In this document: positions 37,735 through 45,855 of the stretch, piece by piece
Layout of the letters: each line of letters starts with the position of its first letter
How positions within the stretch are numbered: position 1 is the first letter of the stretch
Origin: Neorhizobium sp. SOG26
GTDB taxonomy: Bacteria; Pseudomonadota; Alphaproteobacteria; Rhizobiales; Rhizobiaceae
Assembly (NCBI RefSeq): GCF_003491345.1
Contig: NZ_CP025512.1
Coordinates: forward strand, 1 to 64,000
Length of the DNA stretch: 64,000 nucleotides
Reading direction: 5' to 3'
Made by a program: the position numbers and the translations under genes
The notes under the pieces: model-generated
Told to the model about the DNA's origin: nothing
The model's input: only the letters and a program-made list of their open reading frames with translations
The model's database searches: none

Positions 37735-38787
37735 TTGAACGGACGTGAATCGGTTTCTTCATCCGCGCGCCAACCGCGATCCGCTGCGACCGATGCCAAT
37801 CACTTCGTTCTGACGTTCGAGAACAACAGGTTTGCAAGCGAACTCTTTGGCCAATTCGACCAGAATCTGAAGCTCATCGAGGAACGGCTGCACATCGATG
37901 CCCGTCCGCGTGGGAACTCCGTCGCAATCTCCGGTGATGTCACGGCCACCAACCAGGCGCGTCGTGCGCTCGATTTTCTCTATGAAAGGCTCCAGAAGGG
38001 CGGCTCTGTCGAGGCGTCGGATGTCGAGGGCGCCATCCGCATGGCCCAGGCGGCAGATGACCAGCTTCAATTGCCCACCCTGGAGAAGAAGGCAAAGCTC
38101 ACGATGAGCCAGATCTCGACGAAGAAGAAGACGATCGTCGCCCGCACGCCGACGCAGGACGCCTATATGCGCGCGCTGGAGCGGGCCGAACTCGTTTTCG
38201 GTGTCGGCCCAGCCGGAACGGGCAAGACCTATCTCGCCTGCGCCCATGCAGCAGCTCTCTTGGAACGCGGCGCGGTAGACCGGATCATCCTGTCCCGCCC
38301 CGCCGTGGAAGCCGGTGAGCGTCTGGGCTTCCTGCCCGGCGACATGAAGGAGAAGGTCGACCCTTATCTCCGGCCGCTCTACGACGCACTTTACGACATG
38401 ATGCCGGCCGACAAGGTCGATCGCGCCATCACCGCCGGCGTGATCGAGATTGCACCGCTTGCGTTCATGCGTGGCCGCACGCTGTCGAACGCCGCCGTCG
38501 TTCTCGACGAGGCGCAGAACACCACCTCGATGCAGATGAAGATGTTTCTGACGCGTCTTGGCGAAAACGCCCGCATGATCGTCACCGGCGACCCCAGCCA
38601 GGTGGACCTGCCGCGCGGCGTCAAGTCGGGTCTTGTGGAAGCGCTGCAGATCCTGAAGGGCGTCGAGGGCATCTCGGTTATACAGTTCAAGGATGTCGAC
38701 GTCGTGCGCCATCCGTTGGTCGGCCGTATCGTGCGCGCCTATGACACGCAATATGCGGTTCATGAGGAAAGCGAGGACGACCGCTAA
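37735..38787 (+). CDS. phoH: PhoH family ATPase
   Basis: This PhoH-type (YbeZ-like) P-loop ATPase has an N-terminal KH-like region (about 15-100) and the ATPase core. Walker A is GPAGTGKT (158-165), Walker B is NAAVVLDEAQNT, and sensor residues lie in MIVTGDPSQVDLP. YbeZ works with YbeY on 16S rRNA processing and ribosome quality control in other bacteria, and ybeY is the next gene here. Translation appears to start at TTG. The name phoH is historical; I see no Pho box in front of it. Confidence 0.94.
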   Translation: MNGRESVSSSARQPRSAATDANHFVLTFENNRFASELFGQFDQNLKLIEERLHIDARPRGNSVAISGDVTATNQARRALDFLYERLQKGGSVEASDVEGAIRMAQAADDQLQLPTLEKKAKLTMSQISTKKKTIVARTPTQDAYMRALERAELVFGVGPAGTGKTYLACAHAAALLERGAVDRIILSRPAVEAGERLGFLPGDMKEKVDPYLRPLYDALYDMMPADKVDRAITAGVIEIAPLAFMRGRTLSNAAVVLDEAQNTTSMQMKMFLTRLGENARMIVTGDPSQVDLPRGVKSGLVEALQILKGVEGISVIQFKDVDVVRHPLVGRIVRAYDTQYAVHEESEDDR

Positions 38788-38805
38788 AGGCGGTCGGCCG
38801 TTATC

Positions 38806-39315
38806 ATGCCGGACCTTGATATCCAGATCAGCGTCGAAGACGAAGGCTGGGCGGATGAAGCCCGCCTCACCGAACTTGCGACTAAAGTTCTTGCTGCTGC
38901 CGCCGAGTATCTCGCCGCCGAGGAGGGCCAACCGTTCCCGAAGATGGCGCCCGAACTTTCGCTGGTCTTCACCAACGACGAAGCGATCCGCGAAATCAAT
39001 GCGGAATGGCGCGGCAAGGACAAGCCGACCAACGTGTTGTCATTCCCGGCGTTCCCGCTCGAGCCAGGTGGCAACCCAGGCCCGATGCTGGGTGATATCG
39101 TCGTTGCGCGGGAGACCGTTGAGCGCGAAGCGGTTGATCTTGAGAAGCCTTTTGACGAACATCTGACCCATCTTCTCGTCCATGGTTTCCTGCATTTGTT
39201 CGGTTATGACCACATGGAAACCGACGAAGCGGAAGAAATGGAAGCGCTCGAGACTCGTATTTTGGCGAAGCTCGGCCTATCTGACCCCTATGCAGGGCAA
39301 GACCCGATAGTGTAA
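38806..39315 (+). CDS. ybeY: Endoribonuclease YbeY
   Basis: YbeY is a zinc-dependent single-strand endoribonuclease needed for 16S rRNA 3' maturation. The 169-residue protein ends in the metal motif H126-x3-H130-x5-H136 (HLLVHGFLHLFGYDH) and carries the earlier NAEWRGKDKPTNVLSFP block. It lies 18 bp after phoH and 9 bp before the CBS-domain gene, the usual phoH-ybeY-corC-lnt order. Confidence 0.97.
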   Translation: MPDLDIQISVEDEGWADEARLTELATKVLAAAAEYLAAEEGQPFPKMAPELSLVFTNDEAIREINAEWRGKDKPTNVLSFPAFPLEPGGNPGPMLGDIVVARETVEREAVDLEKPFDEHLTHLLVHGFLHLFGYDHMETDEAEEMEALETRILAKLGLSDPYAGQDPIV

Positions 39316-39324
39316 GATGGTTTC

Positions 39325-40521
39325 ATGAACGATATGTCGAGCAGTGTTGCCCGCGAGGGCAAAGATGGTTCGGACACCTCCTCGTCGGACGAGGGAAGTA
39401 GTCCTTTACGACCGGAACAAACCTCCAAATCCCACCATTCATTCTGGTCGCGCGCCTTGAGGTTGCTTCGGCCTTCGCAGGGTGAACAGCTTCGCGAAGA
39501 CCTGGCGGATGCCTTGATGGCAGACACCAATGTCAGCAGCGCCTTCTCGCCTGAAGAACGCGCGATGCTGCACAACATCCTGCGCTTCCGCGAAATCCGC
39601 GTCGAAGACATCATGGTGCCGCGCGCCGATATCGAAGCCGTGGACATGAACATGACGATCGGCGAACTGCTGATCCATTTCGAGGAAACCGGACGTTCGC
39701 GCATGCCGGTCTACAGCGATACGCTGGATGACCCGCGTGGCATGGTGCATATCCGCGACCTGCTGTCCTACCTTGCCAAGCAGGCCCGCAACAAACGGCG
39801 CACCGGCGCACGCGCTGCGACGTCGCGCGCTTCTGCCGCCCAGCCGATGCCGCTTGCCAACGAGAAGACCGAGAAGTCCGAAAAGGTGGTTCGCATGCCG
39901 CGGCCGGCATTCGACCTTGGCCGCGTTGATCTTGAGCAGACGGTTGAAGAGGCCGGCCTCATCCGCAAGATCCTGTTCGTTCCGCCGTCCATGCTGGCGT
40001 CCGACCTGATGCAGAGCATGCAGGCGGCGCGCACACAGCTTGCGCTGGTCATCGACGAATACGGTGGCACCGACGGCCTCGTGACCCATGAGGACATTGT
40101 CGAGATGGTGATCGGCGACGTCGAGGACGAGCACGACAATGATGAGGTGATGTTCTCGCGTACCAGCGACGACGTCTTCGTTGCTGACGCCCGTATTGAG
40201 CTGGAAGAGATTGCCAAGGCGATCGGCCCGGACTTCGACATCAGGGAGCGCCTCGAAGACGTCGATACGCTCGGCGGCCTGATCTTCTCCGAACTCGGCC
40301 GCATCCCGGTTCGTGGCGAAGTGGTGCAGGCCGTGCCCGGCTTTGAATTCCAGATCCTGGATGCCGATCCGCGTCGCATCAAGCGCGTCCGGATTATGCG
40401 CAAACGCGCCCTGGCCCGCCGCCGGGCAACGCGGGGTGAGGGCGACATGGCCATTACCGACCAGACGCCCCAGATCCTCCTGCCGCCACCCGGCCAGGAT
40501 GCCGAGCGCCCCAACCACTAG
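39325..40521 (+). CDS. CBS-domain CorC/HlyC (TlyC) family protein
   Basis: The 398-residue soluble protein has a charged N-terminal region, the EIRVEDIMVPRADIEAVDMNMTI start of a CBS pair and a second CBS repeat (about 215-285, ALVIDEYGGTDGLVTHEDIVEMVIGDVEDE). The C-terminal CorC_HlyC domain (about 300-370) ends in VPGFEFQILDADPRRIKRVRI. These proteins bind adenosine ligands and are linked to magnesium/cobalt efflux or, by name only, haemolysins. It is larger than enterobacterial CorC because of an inserted linker between the CBS repeats (about 150-195). Confidence 0.88.
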   Translation: MNDMSSSVAREGKDGSDTSSSDEGSSPLRPEQTSKSHHSFWSRALRLLRPSQGEQLREDLADALMADTNVSSAFSPEERAMLHNILRFREIRVEDIMVPRADIEAVDMNMTIGELLIHFEETGRSRMPVYSDTLDDPRGMVHIRDLLSYLAKQARNKRRTGARAATSRASAAQPMPLANEKTEKSEKVVRMPRPAFDLGRVDLEQTVEEAGLIRKILFVPPSMLASDLMQSMQAARTQLALVIDEYGGTDGLVTHEDIVEMVIGDVEDEHDNDEVMFSRTSDDVFVADARIELEEIAKAIGPDFDIRERLEDVDTLGGLIFSELGRIPVRGEVVQAVPGFEFQILDADPRRIKRVRIMRKRALARRRATRGEGDMAITDQTPQILLPPPGQDAERPNH

Positions 40522-40623
40522 CCGCCGCAAGGGCTGAAAATTCGCGCGTCGTTTGGACGCGCGACAACGCCGCTCATTTTTGGAAGACTGCCCCCGGTGA
40601 TTCGGGGCGCGGAAGGGGATTTA

Positions 40624-42225
40624 ATGGAGCGGCTGGCGGGCAGGATCATGCTTCTCTGGGGATTTCCTCGAGCGGCCATCGCCATTCTCGCAGGTGCTAT
40701 CGGCGCGCTCGCCCTGCCGCCCTTCGGCTTCTTCGCGACGCTTTTCATCTCGTTTACGCTGCTCGTCTGGCTGCTGGACGGCATCACCAGCGATCCTGAC
40801 TCCGGCTGGTTCGGGCGGTTCCGCTCTGCGTTCTGGATCGGCTGGCTGTTCGGCTTCGGTTATTTCGTGGCGGGTCTGTGGTGGCTGGGTAATGCCCTGC
40901 TTGTAGAGGCGGATGAGTTCGCCTGGGCGCTGCCGCTCGCTGTGCTGGGCCTGCCGGCCTATCTCGCCATCTTCTATGGGCTATCCGCCGCCGTGGCGCG
41001 GCTGTTCTGGTCGGACGGCATGGGCAGGCTCGCTGCCCTCGCCTTCAGCTTTGGCATTGGCGAATGGCTGCGCGGTTTCGTCGCAACCGGCTTTCCCTGG
41101 AACGCGATCGGTTATGGCGCCATGCCGGTTCCGCTGATGATGCAGTCGGCGGCCGTGATCGGCATTTCCGGCGTCACCATGCTCGCCGTCTTCGTTTTCT
41201 CTGCGCCGGCGCTGCTTGGCACGAGGAAGGGTATGCGGGTAGGCTTGAGCCTCGCACTGCTCCTCTTTGCCGCTCACCTCGGATATGGTGCCTGGCGGCT
41301 GCATGGCGCGGATACCGCGCTGGCGCAGATCTCCGGCGAGGAAACGACGGTGCGTATCGTCCAGCCGCTGATCGACCAGGCGCGCAAGCTCGATGATGCC
41401 GAGCGCACAGCGATCTTCGAAGAACACCTGAGCCTTTCCGCCCAGCCTCCGAAGGAAGGTGGCAAGCGCCCTGACATGATTGTCTGGCCGGAAACCTCCG
41501 TTCCCTTCATCCTGACGCAGAACCCGGATGCGCTGGCGCGCATTGCCGATGTACTGGAGGACGGTCAGGTGCTTGTAACCGGCGCCGTGCGCTCGGAAGA
41601 GGCGGGGCCGGGAATGGCGCCACGCTTCTACAATTCGATCTATGTCATCGACAGCCAGGGCCAGATCGTTTCCGCGTCCGACAAGGTGCATCTCGTGCCC
41701 TTCGGCGAATATGTCCCCTACGAGGACCTGCTGCGCAATCTCGGCATTCCGGAAGCCATCGCCATGCCGGGCGGCTTCAGCGCCGCCCCCTCGCAGACGA
41801 TGCTGACATTGCCGAGCGGGCAGAGCTTCTATCCGCTGATCTGCTACGAGGCGATCTTTGCCGACGAGATCGGTGAACAGGTGGAAGGAACGTCCGCACT
41901 GCTCAACGTCACCAATGACGGATGGTTTGGTGCGACACCTGGCCCCCACCAGCATTTCCAGCAGGCGCGCGTCCGGAGCGTCGAGAACGGCCGCTTCATG
42001 ATTCGCGGGGCCAACACCGGAATTTCCGCTCTCATAGACCCATTTGGTCGTACCGTGATCGGTTTAGCATTTGATCAAAAAGGTGTGATAGATGCAACTT
42101 GGAGGGGCGGAAGTGTGGCCCACTCTGATAGCCTTTCTCGGCAGAAGAACTTCTGGTTTCTCGTCGGCGCAGCGTTCTTGATTGCAGCGATTTCGCGCAT
42201 GGGTTTTAATTTCGGGGAGAATTGA
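40624..42225 (+). CDS. lnt: Apolipoprotein N-acyltransferase Lnt
   Basis: Lnt transfers a fatty acid from phospholipid to the N-terminal cysteine of lipoproteins, the final step after Lgt and LspA. The 533-residue protein has about seven transmembrane helices and a nitrilase-like periplasmic domain with the catalytic triad Glu (IVWPETSVPF), Lys (ASDKVHLVPFGEYVP) and Cys (YPLICYEAIF). I chose the ATG at 40624, which has GGAAGGGG upstream, over a GTG at 40597. Confidence 0.96.
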   Translation: MERLAGRIMLLWGFPRAAIAILAGAIGALALPPFGFFATLFISFTLLVWLLDGITSDPDSGWFGRFRSAFWIGWLFGFGYFVAGLWWLGNALLVEADEFAWALPLAVLGLPAYLAIFYGLSAAVARLFWSDGMGRLAALAFSFGIGEWLRGFVATGFPWNAIGYGAMPVPLMMQSAAVIGISGVTMLAVFVFSAPALLGTRKGMRVGLSLALLLFAAHLGYGAWRLHGADTALAQISGEETTVRIVQPLIDQARKLDDAERTAIFEEHLSLSAQPPKEGGKRPDMIVWPETSVPFILTQNPDALARIADVLEDGQVLVTGAVRSEEAGPGMAPRFYNSIYVIDSQGQIVSASDKVHLVPFGEYVPYEDLLRNLGIPEAIAMPGGFSAAPSQTMLTLPSGQSFYPLICYEAIFADEIGEQVEGTSALLNVTNDGWFGATPGPHQHFQQARVRSVENGRFMIRGANTGISALIDPFGRTVIGLAFDQKGVIDATWRGGSVAHSDSLSRQKNFWFLVGAAFLIAAISRMGFNFGEN

Positions 42226-42374
42226 CCAAAAACCCCTAAAAATGCATAGTGGTTCAGCCTCTAGTCGCGCCACATGCTTCCTACGTTGAGCCTGTTGTGA
42301 CCCAACCACGCGAAGTATCTCCACACGCAGACCCGGGTTGTGAGCATAAACAATAGAGAATTTCGCAGGACAAC

Positions 42375-42797
42375 ATGATGATTGAAAACAAGAAGAAGCC
42401 GAACCCGATAGACATCCACGTCGGCAGCCGGATTCGCCTTCGCCGGACCATGCTGGGCATGAGCCAGGAAAAGCTGGGCGAAAGCCTCGGCATCACCTTC
42501 CAGCAGATCCAGAAATACGAAAAGGGCACGAACCGCGTCGGTGCGAGCCGTCTGCAGAACATTTCCAGCATCCTCAACGTGCCGGTCTCGTTCTTCTTCG
42601 AAGATGCGCCAGGCGAACAGGCAGGTGCTGCAGCCGGCATGGCGGAAGCCTCGAGCTCCAATTATGTGGTCGACTTCCTTTCGTCTTCCGAAGGTCTGCA
42701 GCTCAACCGCGCTTTCGTGAAGATCGCTGATCCAAAGGTGCGCCGCCGGCTGGTCGACCTGGTCAAGGCTCTGGCGGCTGACGCAGAGGCGGAATAA
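42375..42797 (+). CDS. praR: XRE-family helix-turn-helix regulator (PraR-type)
   Basis: The 140-residue protein has an N-terminal Cro/CI helix-turn-helix (VGSRIRLRRTMLGMSQEKLGESLGITFQQIQKYEKG, about 17-52) and a C-terminal helical region ending VRRRLVDLVKALAADAE. It resembles PraR/PhrR of rhizobia, which represses quorum-sensing and biofilm genes in Rhizobium leguminosarum. The location between lnt and metK is conserved in Rhizobiaceae. The symbol is by family resemblance and synteny. A strong terminator follows. Confidence 0.82.
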   Translation: MMIENKKKPNPIDIHVGSRIRLRRTMLGMSQEKLGESLGITFQQIQKYEKGTNRVGASRLQNISSILNVPVSFFFEDAPGEQAGAAAGMAEASSSNYVVDFLSSSEGLQLNRAFVKIADPKVRRRLVDLVKALAADAEAE

Positions 42798-42817
42798 GCG
42801 CCTCAAGAACCGATCAA

Positions 42818-42840
42818 GCGGCCTGCGGGCCGCTTTTTTT
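42818..42840 (+). terminator. Intrinsic terminator of praR
   Basis: GCGGCC (42818-42823), TGCG loop, GGCCGC (42828-42833) and a run of seven T. Confidence 0.9.
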
Positions 42841-42862
42841 ACGCCTGCGCGTCTGTTCCAGA

Positions 42863-42891
42863 TTGCTAACTTGTAGACATAAAGATATATT
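42863..42891 (+). promoter_or_regulatory. Predicted metK promoter
   Basis: TTGCTA (42863-42868), 17 bp, TATATT (42886-42891). The -10 lies inside the palindrome described next, and a leader of about 70 nt follows. Confidence 0.6.
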
Positions 42892-42897
42892 TATGTC
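42876..42897. promoter_or_regulatory. Palindromic operator over the metK -10 (SahR/SamR-like)
   Basis: Arms GACATAAA (42876-42883) and TTTATGTC (42890-42897) flank GATATA. The form resembles the ATAAAGATAT-type palindromes attributed to ArsR-family methionine regulators (SahR/SamR) in proteobacteria. That attribution is from memory. No regulator gene of this kind is in the window. Confidence 0.55.
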
Positions 42898-42967
42898 GTT
42901 GTGTGCTTGTCTTTGACGGGGCGAAGCACTAAACAAGCTCGTCTATTTCTTTGAGGGGAATCCCGTA

Positions 42968-44227
42968 ATGCGCGCAAGTTACCTGTTCACCAGCGAGTCG
43001 GTTGCCGAAGGCCATCCCGACAAGGTTTGTGACCGTATTTCCGATGAGATCGTCGATCTCGTTTACCGCGAGGCTGCCAAGACCGGCGTTGATCCGTGGA
43101 CTGTGCGCATTGCCTGCGAAACTCTCGCGACCACCAACCGCGTCGTCATCGCCGGCGAAGTTCGCCTTCCGCCGAGCCTGATGAAGAAGGACAAGAACGG
43201 CAACGACGTCATCAACCCGTCGAAGTTCAAGTCCGCTGCGCGCAAGGCCATTCGTGACATTGGTTACGAGCAGGACGGCTTCCACTGGAAGACCGCAAAG
43301 ATCGACGTGCTGCTGCACTCGCAGTCCGCCGATATCGCCCAGGGCGTCGACAGCGCTGCCGACAAGCAGGGTGACGAAGGCGCGGGCGACCAGGGCATCA
43401 TGTTCGGTTACGCCTGCAAGGAAACGCCGGATCTCATGCCGGCACCGATCTATTACTCCCACAAGATCCTGCAGTTGCTCGCAGCCGCCCGCAAGAAGGG
43501 TGAAGGCGATGCCGGCAAGCTCGGTCCCGACGCCAAGAGCCAGGTGACTGTGCGTTACGTGGATGGCAAGCCAGCTGGCGTCGACTCGATCGTCCTGTCC
43601 ACGCAGCATCTCGATGAAAGCTGGGACTCCAAGAAGGTCCGCGCGGTTGTTGAACCCTACATCCGCGAAGCTCTCGGCGACCTGCCGATCGACAAGGACT
43701 GCAAGTGGTACATCAACCCCACCGGCAAGTTCGTCATCGGCGGCCCGGATGGTGACGCAGGCCTGACCGGCCGCAAGATCATCGTCGACACCTACGGTGG
43801 CGCGGCCCCGCACGGTGGCGGCGCCTTCTCCGGCAAGGACACGACCAAGGTGGACCGCTCGGCCGCTTATGCCGCCCGTTACCTTGCCAAGAACGTGGTT
43901 GCCGCCGGTCTCGCCGACCGTTGCACCATCCAGCTCTCCTACGCGATCGGCATCGCGCAGCCGCTGTCGATCTATGTCGACCTGCACGGCACCAGCAACG
44001 GCACTAGCGAAGACCAGGTCGAAGCCGCGATCCGCAAGGTCATGGACCTGTCGCCCTCGGGCATCCGCCGCCACCTCGACCTCAACAAGCCGATCTATGC
44101 CAAGACCTCGGCTTATGGTCACTTCGGCCGCAAGGCCGGCCGCGACGGTTCCTTCTCCTGGGAAAAGACCGACCTGGTGAAGCCGCTCAAGGACGCCCTG
44201 AAAGAGGAAACGCTGAAGGCCGCCTGA
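42968..44227 (+). CDS. metK: S-adenosylmethionine synthetase
   Basis: MetK makes SAM from methionine and ATP, supplying the many methyltransferases and radical-SAM enzymes encoded around it (MiaB, HemW, TrmB, TrmH-like). The 419-residue protein begins [23 protein letters not shown] and has the P-loop-like [19 protein letters not shown] and [15 protein letters not shown] motifs. Length is slightly above the 380-400 typical of other bacteria, as seen in rhizobia. It has its own promoter and operator upstream and a strong hairpin downstream. Confidence 0.98.
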   Translation: MRASYLFTSESVAEGHPDKVCDRISDEIVDLVYREAAKTGVDPWTVRIACETLATTNRVVIAGEVRLPPSLMKKDKNGNDVINPSKFKSAARKAIRDIGYEQDGFHWKTAKIDVLLHSQSADIAQGVDSAADKQGDEGAGDQGIMFGYACKETPDLMPAPIYYSHKILQLLAAARKKGEGDAGKLGPDAKSQVTVRYVDGKPAGVDSIVLSTQHLDESWDSKKVRAVVEPYIREALGDLPIDKDCKWYINPTGKFVIGGPDGDAGLTGRKIIVDTYGGAAPHGGGAFSGKDTTKVDRSAAYAARYLAKNVVAAGLADRCTIQLSYAIGIAQPLSIYVDLHGTSNGTSEDQVEAAIRKVMDLSPSGIRRHLDLNKPIYAKTSAYGHFGRKAGRDGSFSWEKTDLVKPLKDALKEETLKAA

Positions 44228-44258
44228 TCGGCCTTTACGAACCGCTTCCGACAACTGT

Positions 44259-44293
44259 AAAGCGGGTGCCTCATTGGCACCCGCTTTTGCTTT
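44259..44293 (+). terminator. Strong hairpin after metK
   Basis: A 12-bp perfect stem, AAAGCGGGTGCC (44259-44270) with GGCACCCGCTTT (44276-44287), closes a TCATT loop and is followed by a T-rich stretch. It sits only 15 bp before the trmB start, so it may attenuate readthrough into trmB. Confidence 0.8.
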
Positions 44294-44307
44294 AAGACGA
44301 GACCGAC

Positions 44308-45006
44308 ATGACAGAACAGCGCCCCAGCCGGGCTACCGAAGCCTTTTTTGGACGCCGCAAGGGTAAGGCCCTTCGCGAGCGGCAGGCTGAAGGCATGGCG
44401 TCGCTGCTGCCGGCGCTGAAGCTCGACCTGCAGTCACCGGCACCCGCTTCGCTCGCCGAGCTCTTTCCGGACGAGGTGAAGCAGTTGCGGCTGGAGATCG
44501 GTTTCGGGGGAGGGGAGCATCTCGTCCACCGGGCGCAGGAGATCCCCCAAACGGGCTTCATCGGCGTCGAGCCCTTCGTCAACTCCATGGCGAAGCTGTT
44601 GTCGCGGGTGGAGGATCTCGGACTGCGCAATGTGCGGGTTTATGATGACGACGCCACGCAGGTGCTGGACTGGCTGCCGGAGGGCTCGATCGATCACATC
44701 GACCTGCTGTATCCGGATCCGTGGCCGAAGCGGAAGCATTGGAAGCGGCGCTTTGTTTCGCAGGTCAACCTGCAGCGCTTTCACCGCGTGCTGAAGCCGG
44801 GCGGCCTGTTCTGCTTTGCGTCCGACATCGACACCTATGTCAACTGGACGCTGCAGCACTGCCGCGACCATGGCGGCTTCGACTGGCAGGCCGTACAGTC
44901 ATCGGACTGGCTGACGCCCTTCGCCAACTGGCCGGGTACGCGATACGAGAACAAGGCCCGGCGGGAAGGTCGTTCATCGGCCTACCTGACGTTCAGGAAG
45001 GCCTGA
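44308..45006 (+). CDS. trmB: tRNA (guanine-N7)-methyltransferase TrmB
   Basis: TrmB makes m7G46 in the variable loop of tRNA. The 232-residue Rossmann methyltransferase has SAM motif [19 protein letters not shown], the acidic [13 protein letters not shown] and the signature [19 protein letters not shown], and the C-terminal [12 protein letters not shown]. It follows metK in rhizobia, where the enzyme making SAM is next to a consumer. Its 3' end is convergent with the DUF1150 gene, 6 bp apart. Confidence 0.97.
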   Translation: MTEQRPSRATEAFFGRRKGKALRERQAEGMASLLPALKLDLQSPAPASLAELFPDEVKQLRLEIGFGGGEHLVHRAQEIPQTGFIGVEPFVNSMAKLLSRVEDLGLRNVRVYDDDATQVLDWLPEGSIDHIDLLYPDPWPKRKHWKRRFVSQVNLQRFHRVLKPGGLFCFASDIDTYVNWTLQHCRDHGGFDWQAVQSSDWLTPFANWPGTRYENKARREGRSSAYLTFRKA

Positions 45007-45012
45007 ACGCAC

Positions 45013-45270
45013 TTAGTGGACGGTAACCGTCTTGAGGTCGTCTTCGGCAGCCTTGAAGAAGGTGCTGGAGCGATTGTCCGTCAGGAGGATTGGGGTGCCG
45101 TCCGCACCGAACAGGGCCCACAGATCAAGCGTCGGATCGACATCGGGCGCTTCGGGGAAACAGCGGGACACTTCGTCCGACCGCATTTTGCGAATATAAC
45201 CGACTTCCCCCGTTCCGAGATGAGCCAGTTCGGATTGCGTCAAACGCGTATTCGCTTCTTTCAGCAGCAT
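45013..45270 (-). CDS. DUF1150 family protein
   Basis: This 85-residue protein matches the small alphaproteobacterial DUF1150 family: LTQSELAHLGTGEVGYIRKMRSDEV then LWALFGADGTPILLTDNRSS. The function is unknown, but the gene often sits right behind a small heat-shock protein gene, as here. The ATG at 45270 has GGAGG 5 bp upstream, which decides against longer in-frame openings up to 45384 that would overlap hsp20. It is probably translated from the hsp20 mRNA. Confidence 0.8.
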   Translation of the reverse strand: MLLKEANTRLTQSELAHLGTGEVGYIRKMRSDEVSRCFPEAPDVDPTLDLWALFGADGTPILLTDNRSSTFFKAAEDDLKTVTVH

Positions 45271-45313
45271 TCCAGCCTCCAGTTTTGGATGCAACGGCAT
45301 TGGCGCCGTTGAC

Positions 45314-45739
45314 CTACTCTGAGACGGAAATGTTAATTTTTCGCACCATGCGTTCCGGCTGGGGACGAATGAGGTCGATCGCAAGAAGCCCGTTTCTCAA
45401 GCAGGCGCCGGACACCTGCATGCCATCGGCAAGCACGAAAATCCGCTGGAACTGGCGCGCTGCGATGCCGCGGTAAAGATATTCCCGCTCGGTTTGCTCC
45501 TGCTGGCGGCCACGGATGATGAGCTGCGTTTCCTCCGTGGTGACCTCGAGCTCCGATTCAGAGAAACCGGCAACCGCAAGCGTGATTCGCAGCCGCTCCG
45601 GAGCGCCGTCCTGCGGCGCCAGGCGTTCGATATTGTAGGGAGGATAGCCATCATTCGCCTTTGCCAGGCGCTCGAGGGTCTTTTCCATGGCATCGAACCC
45701 CAGAAGAAGCGGGCTCGCGAACGGCGTCATTCGAGTCAT
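45314..45739 (-). CDS. Small heat-shock protein (Hsp20/IbpA family)
   Basis: This ATP-independent holdase binds unfolding proteins during heat shock. The 141-residue protein has a short N-terminal arm (MTPFASPLLLGFDAMEKTLERL), the alpha-crystallin domain (about 35-125, YNIERL then RITLAVAGFSESELEVTTEETQLIIRGR) and a short tail. The beta-strand motif GLLAIDLIRP corresponds to the usual A-x-x-x-n-GVL pattern. The start is ATG 45739 with AAGGA 7 bp upstream, the element a ROSE-type thermometer would mask. An opening at 45778 is rejected. Confidence 0.93.
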   Translation of the reverse strand: MTRMTPFASPLLLGFDAMEKTLERLAKANDGYPPYNIERLAPQDGAPERLRITLAVAGFSESELEVTTEETQLIIRGRQQEQTEREYLYRGIAARQFQRIFVLADGMQVSGACLRNGLLAIDLIRPQPERMVRKINISVSE

Positions 45740-45797
45740 CGTCCAGTCCTTGAAACAAGCGACTATGTCGGTGCCCACGAACGGCGCGCCGACTGGT
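45740..45797 (-). ncRNA. ROSE-like RNA thermometer in the hsp20 5' leader
   Basis: The leader ends in a hairpin where UCGCUUG (45762-45756) faces CAAGGA, hiding the AAGGA ribosome-binding site. UCGCU fits the conserved UYGCU of ROSE elements, which places a G opposite a G of the Shine-Dalgarno sequence. A second hairpin upstream pairs GUCGG with CCGAC (about 45794-45768). The 5' end is inferred from the promoter. Confidence 0.6.
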
Positions 45798-45803
45798 AAC
45801 TCT

Positions 45804-45832
45804 ATATGGGGATATCCGGCCGCGCGCGCAAG
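45804..45832 (-). promoter_or_regulatory. Predicted RpoH heat-shock promoter of hsp20-DUF1150
   Basis: On the minus strand, CTTGCG (45832-45827), 15 bp, CCCCATAT (45811-45804), a good match to alphaproteobacterial sigma-32 promoters, with transcription expected to begin near 45797. Confidence 0.6.
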
Positions 45833-45855
45833 AACGCGCGGGCAGGTGAAGGCGG

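Noticed and set aside
42898..42967. SAM riboswitch in the metK leader
   Set aside because: The leader is only about 70 nt and I could not form a SAM-I or SAM-II type fold; control by the promoter palindrome is simpler. A covariance-model search would settle it.
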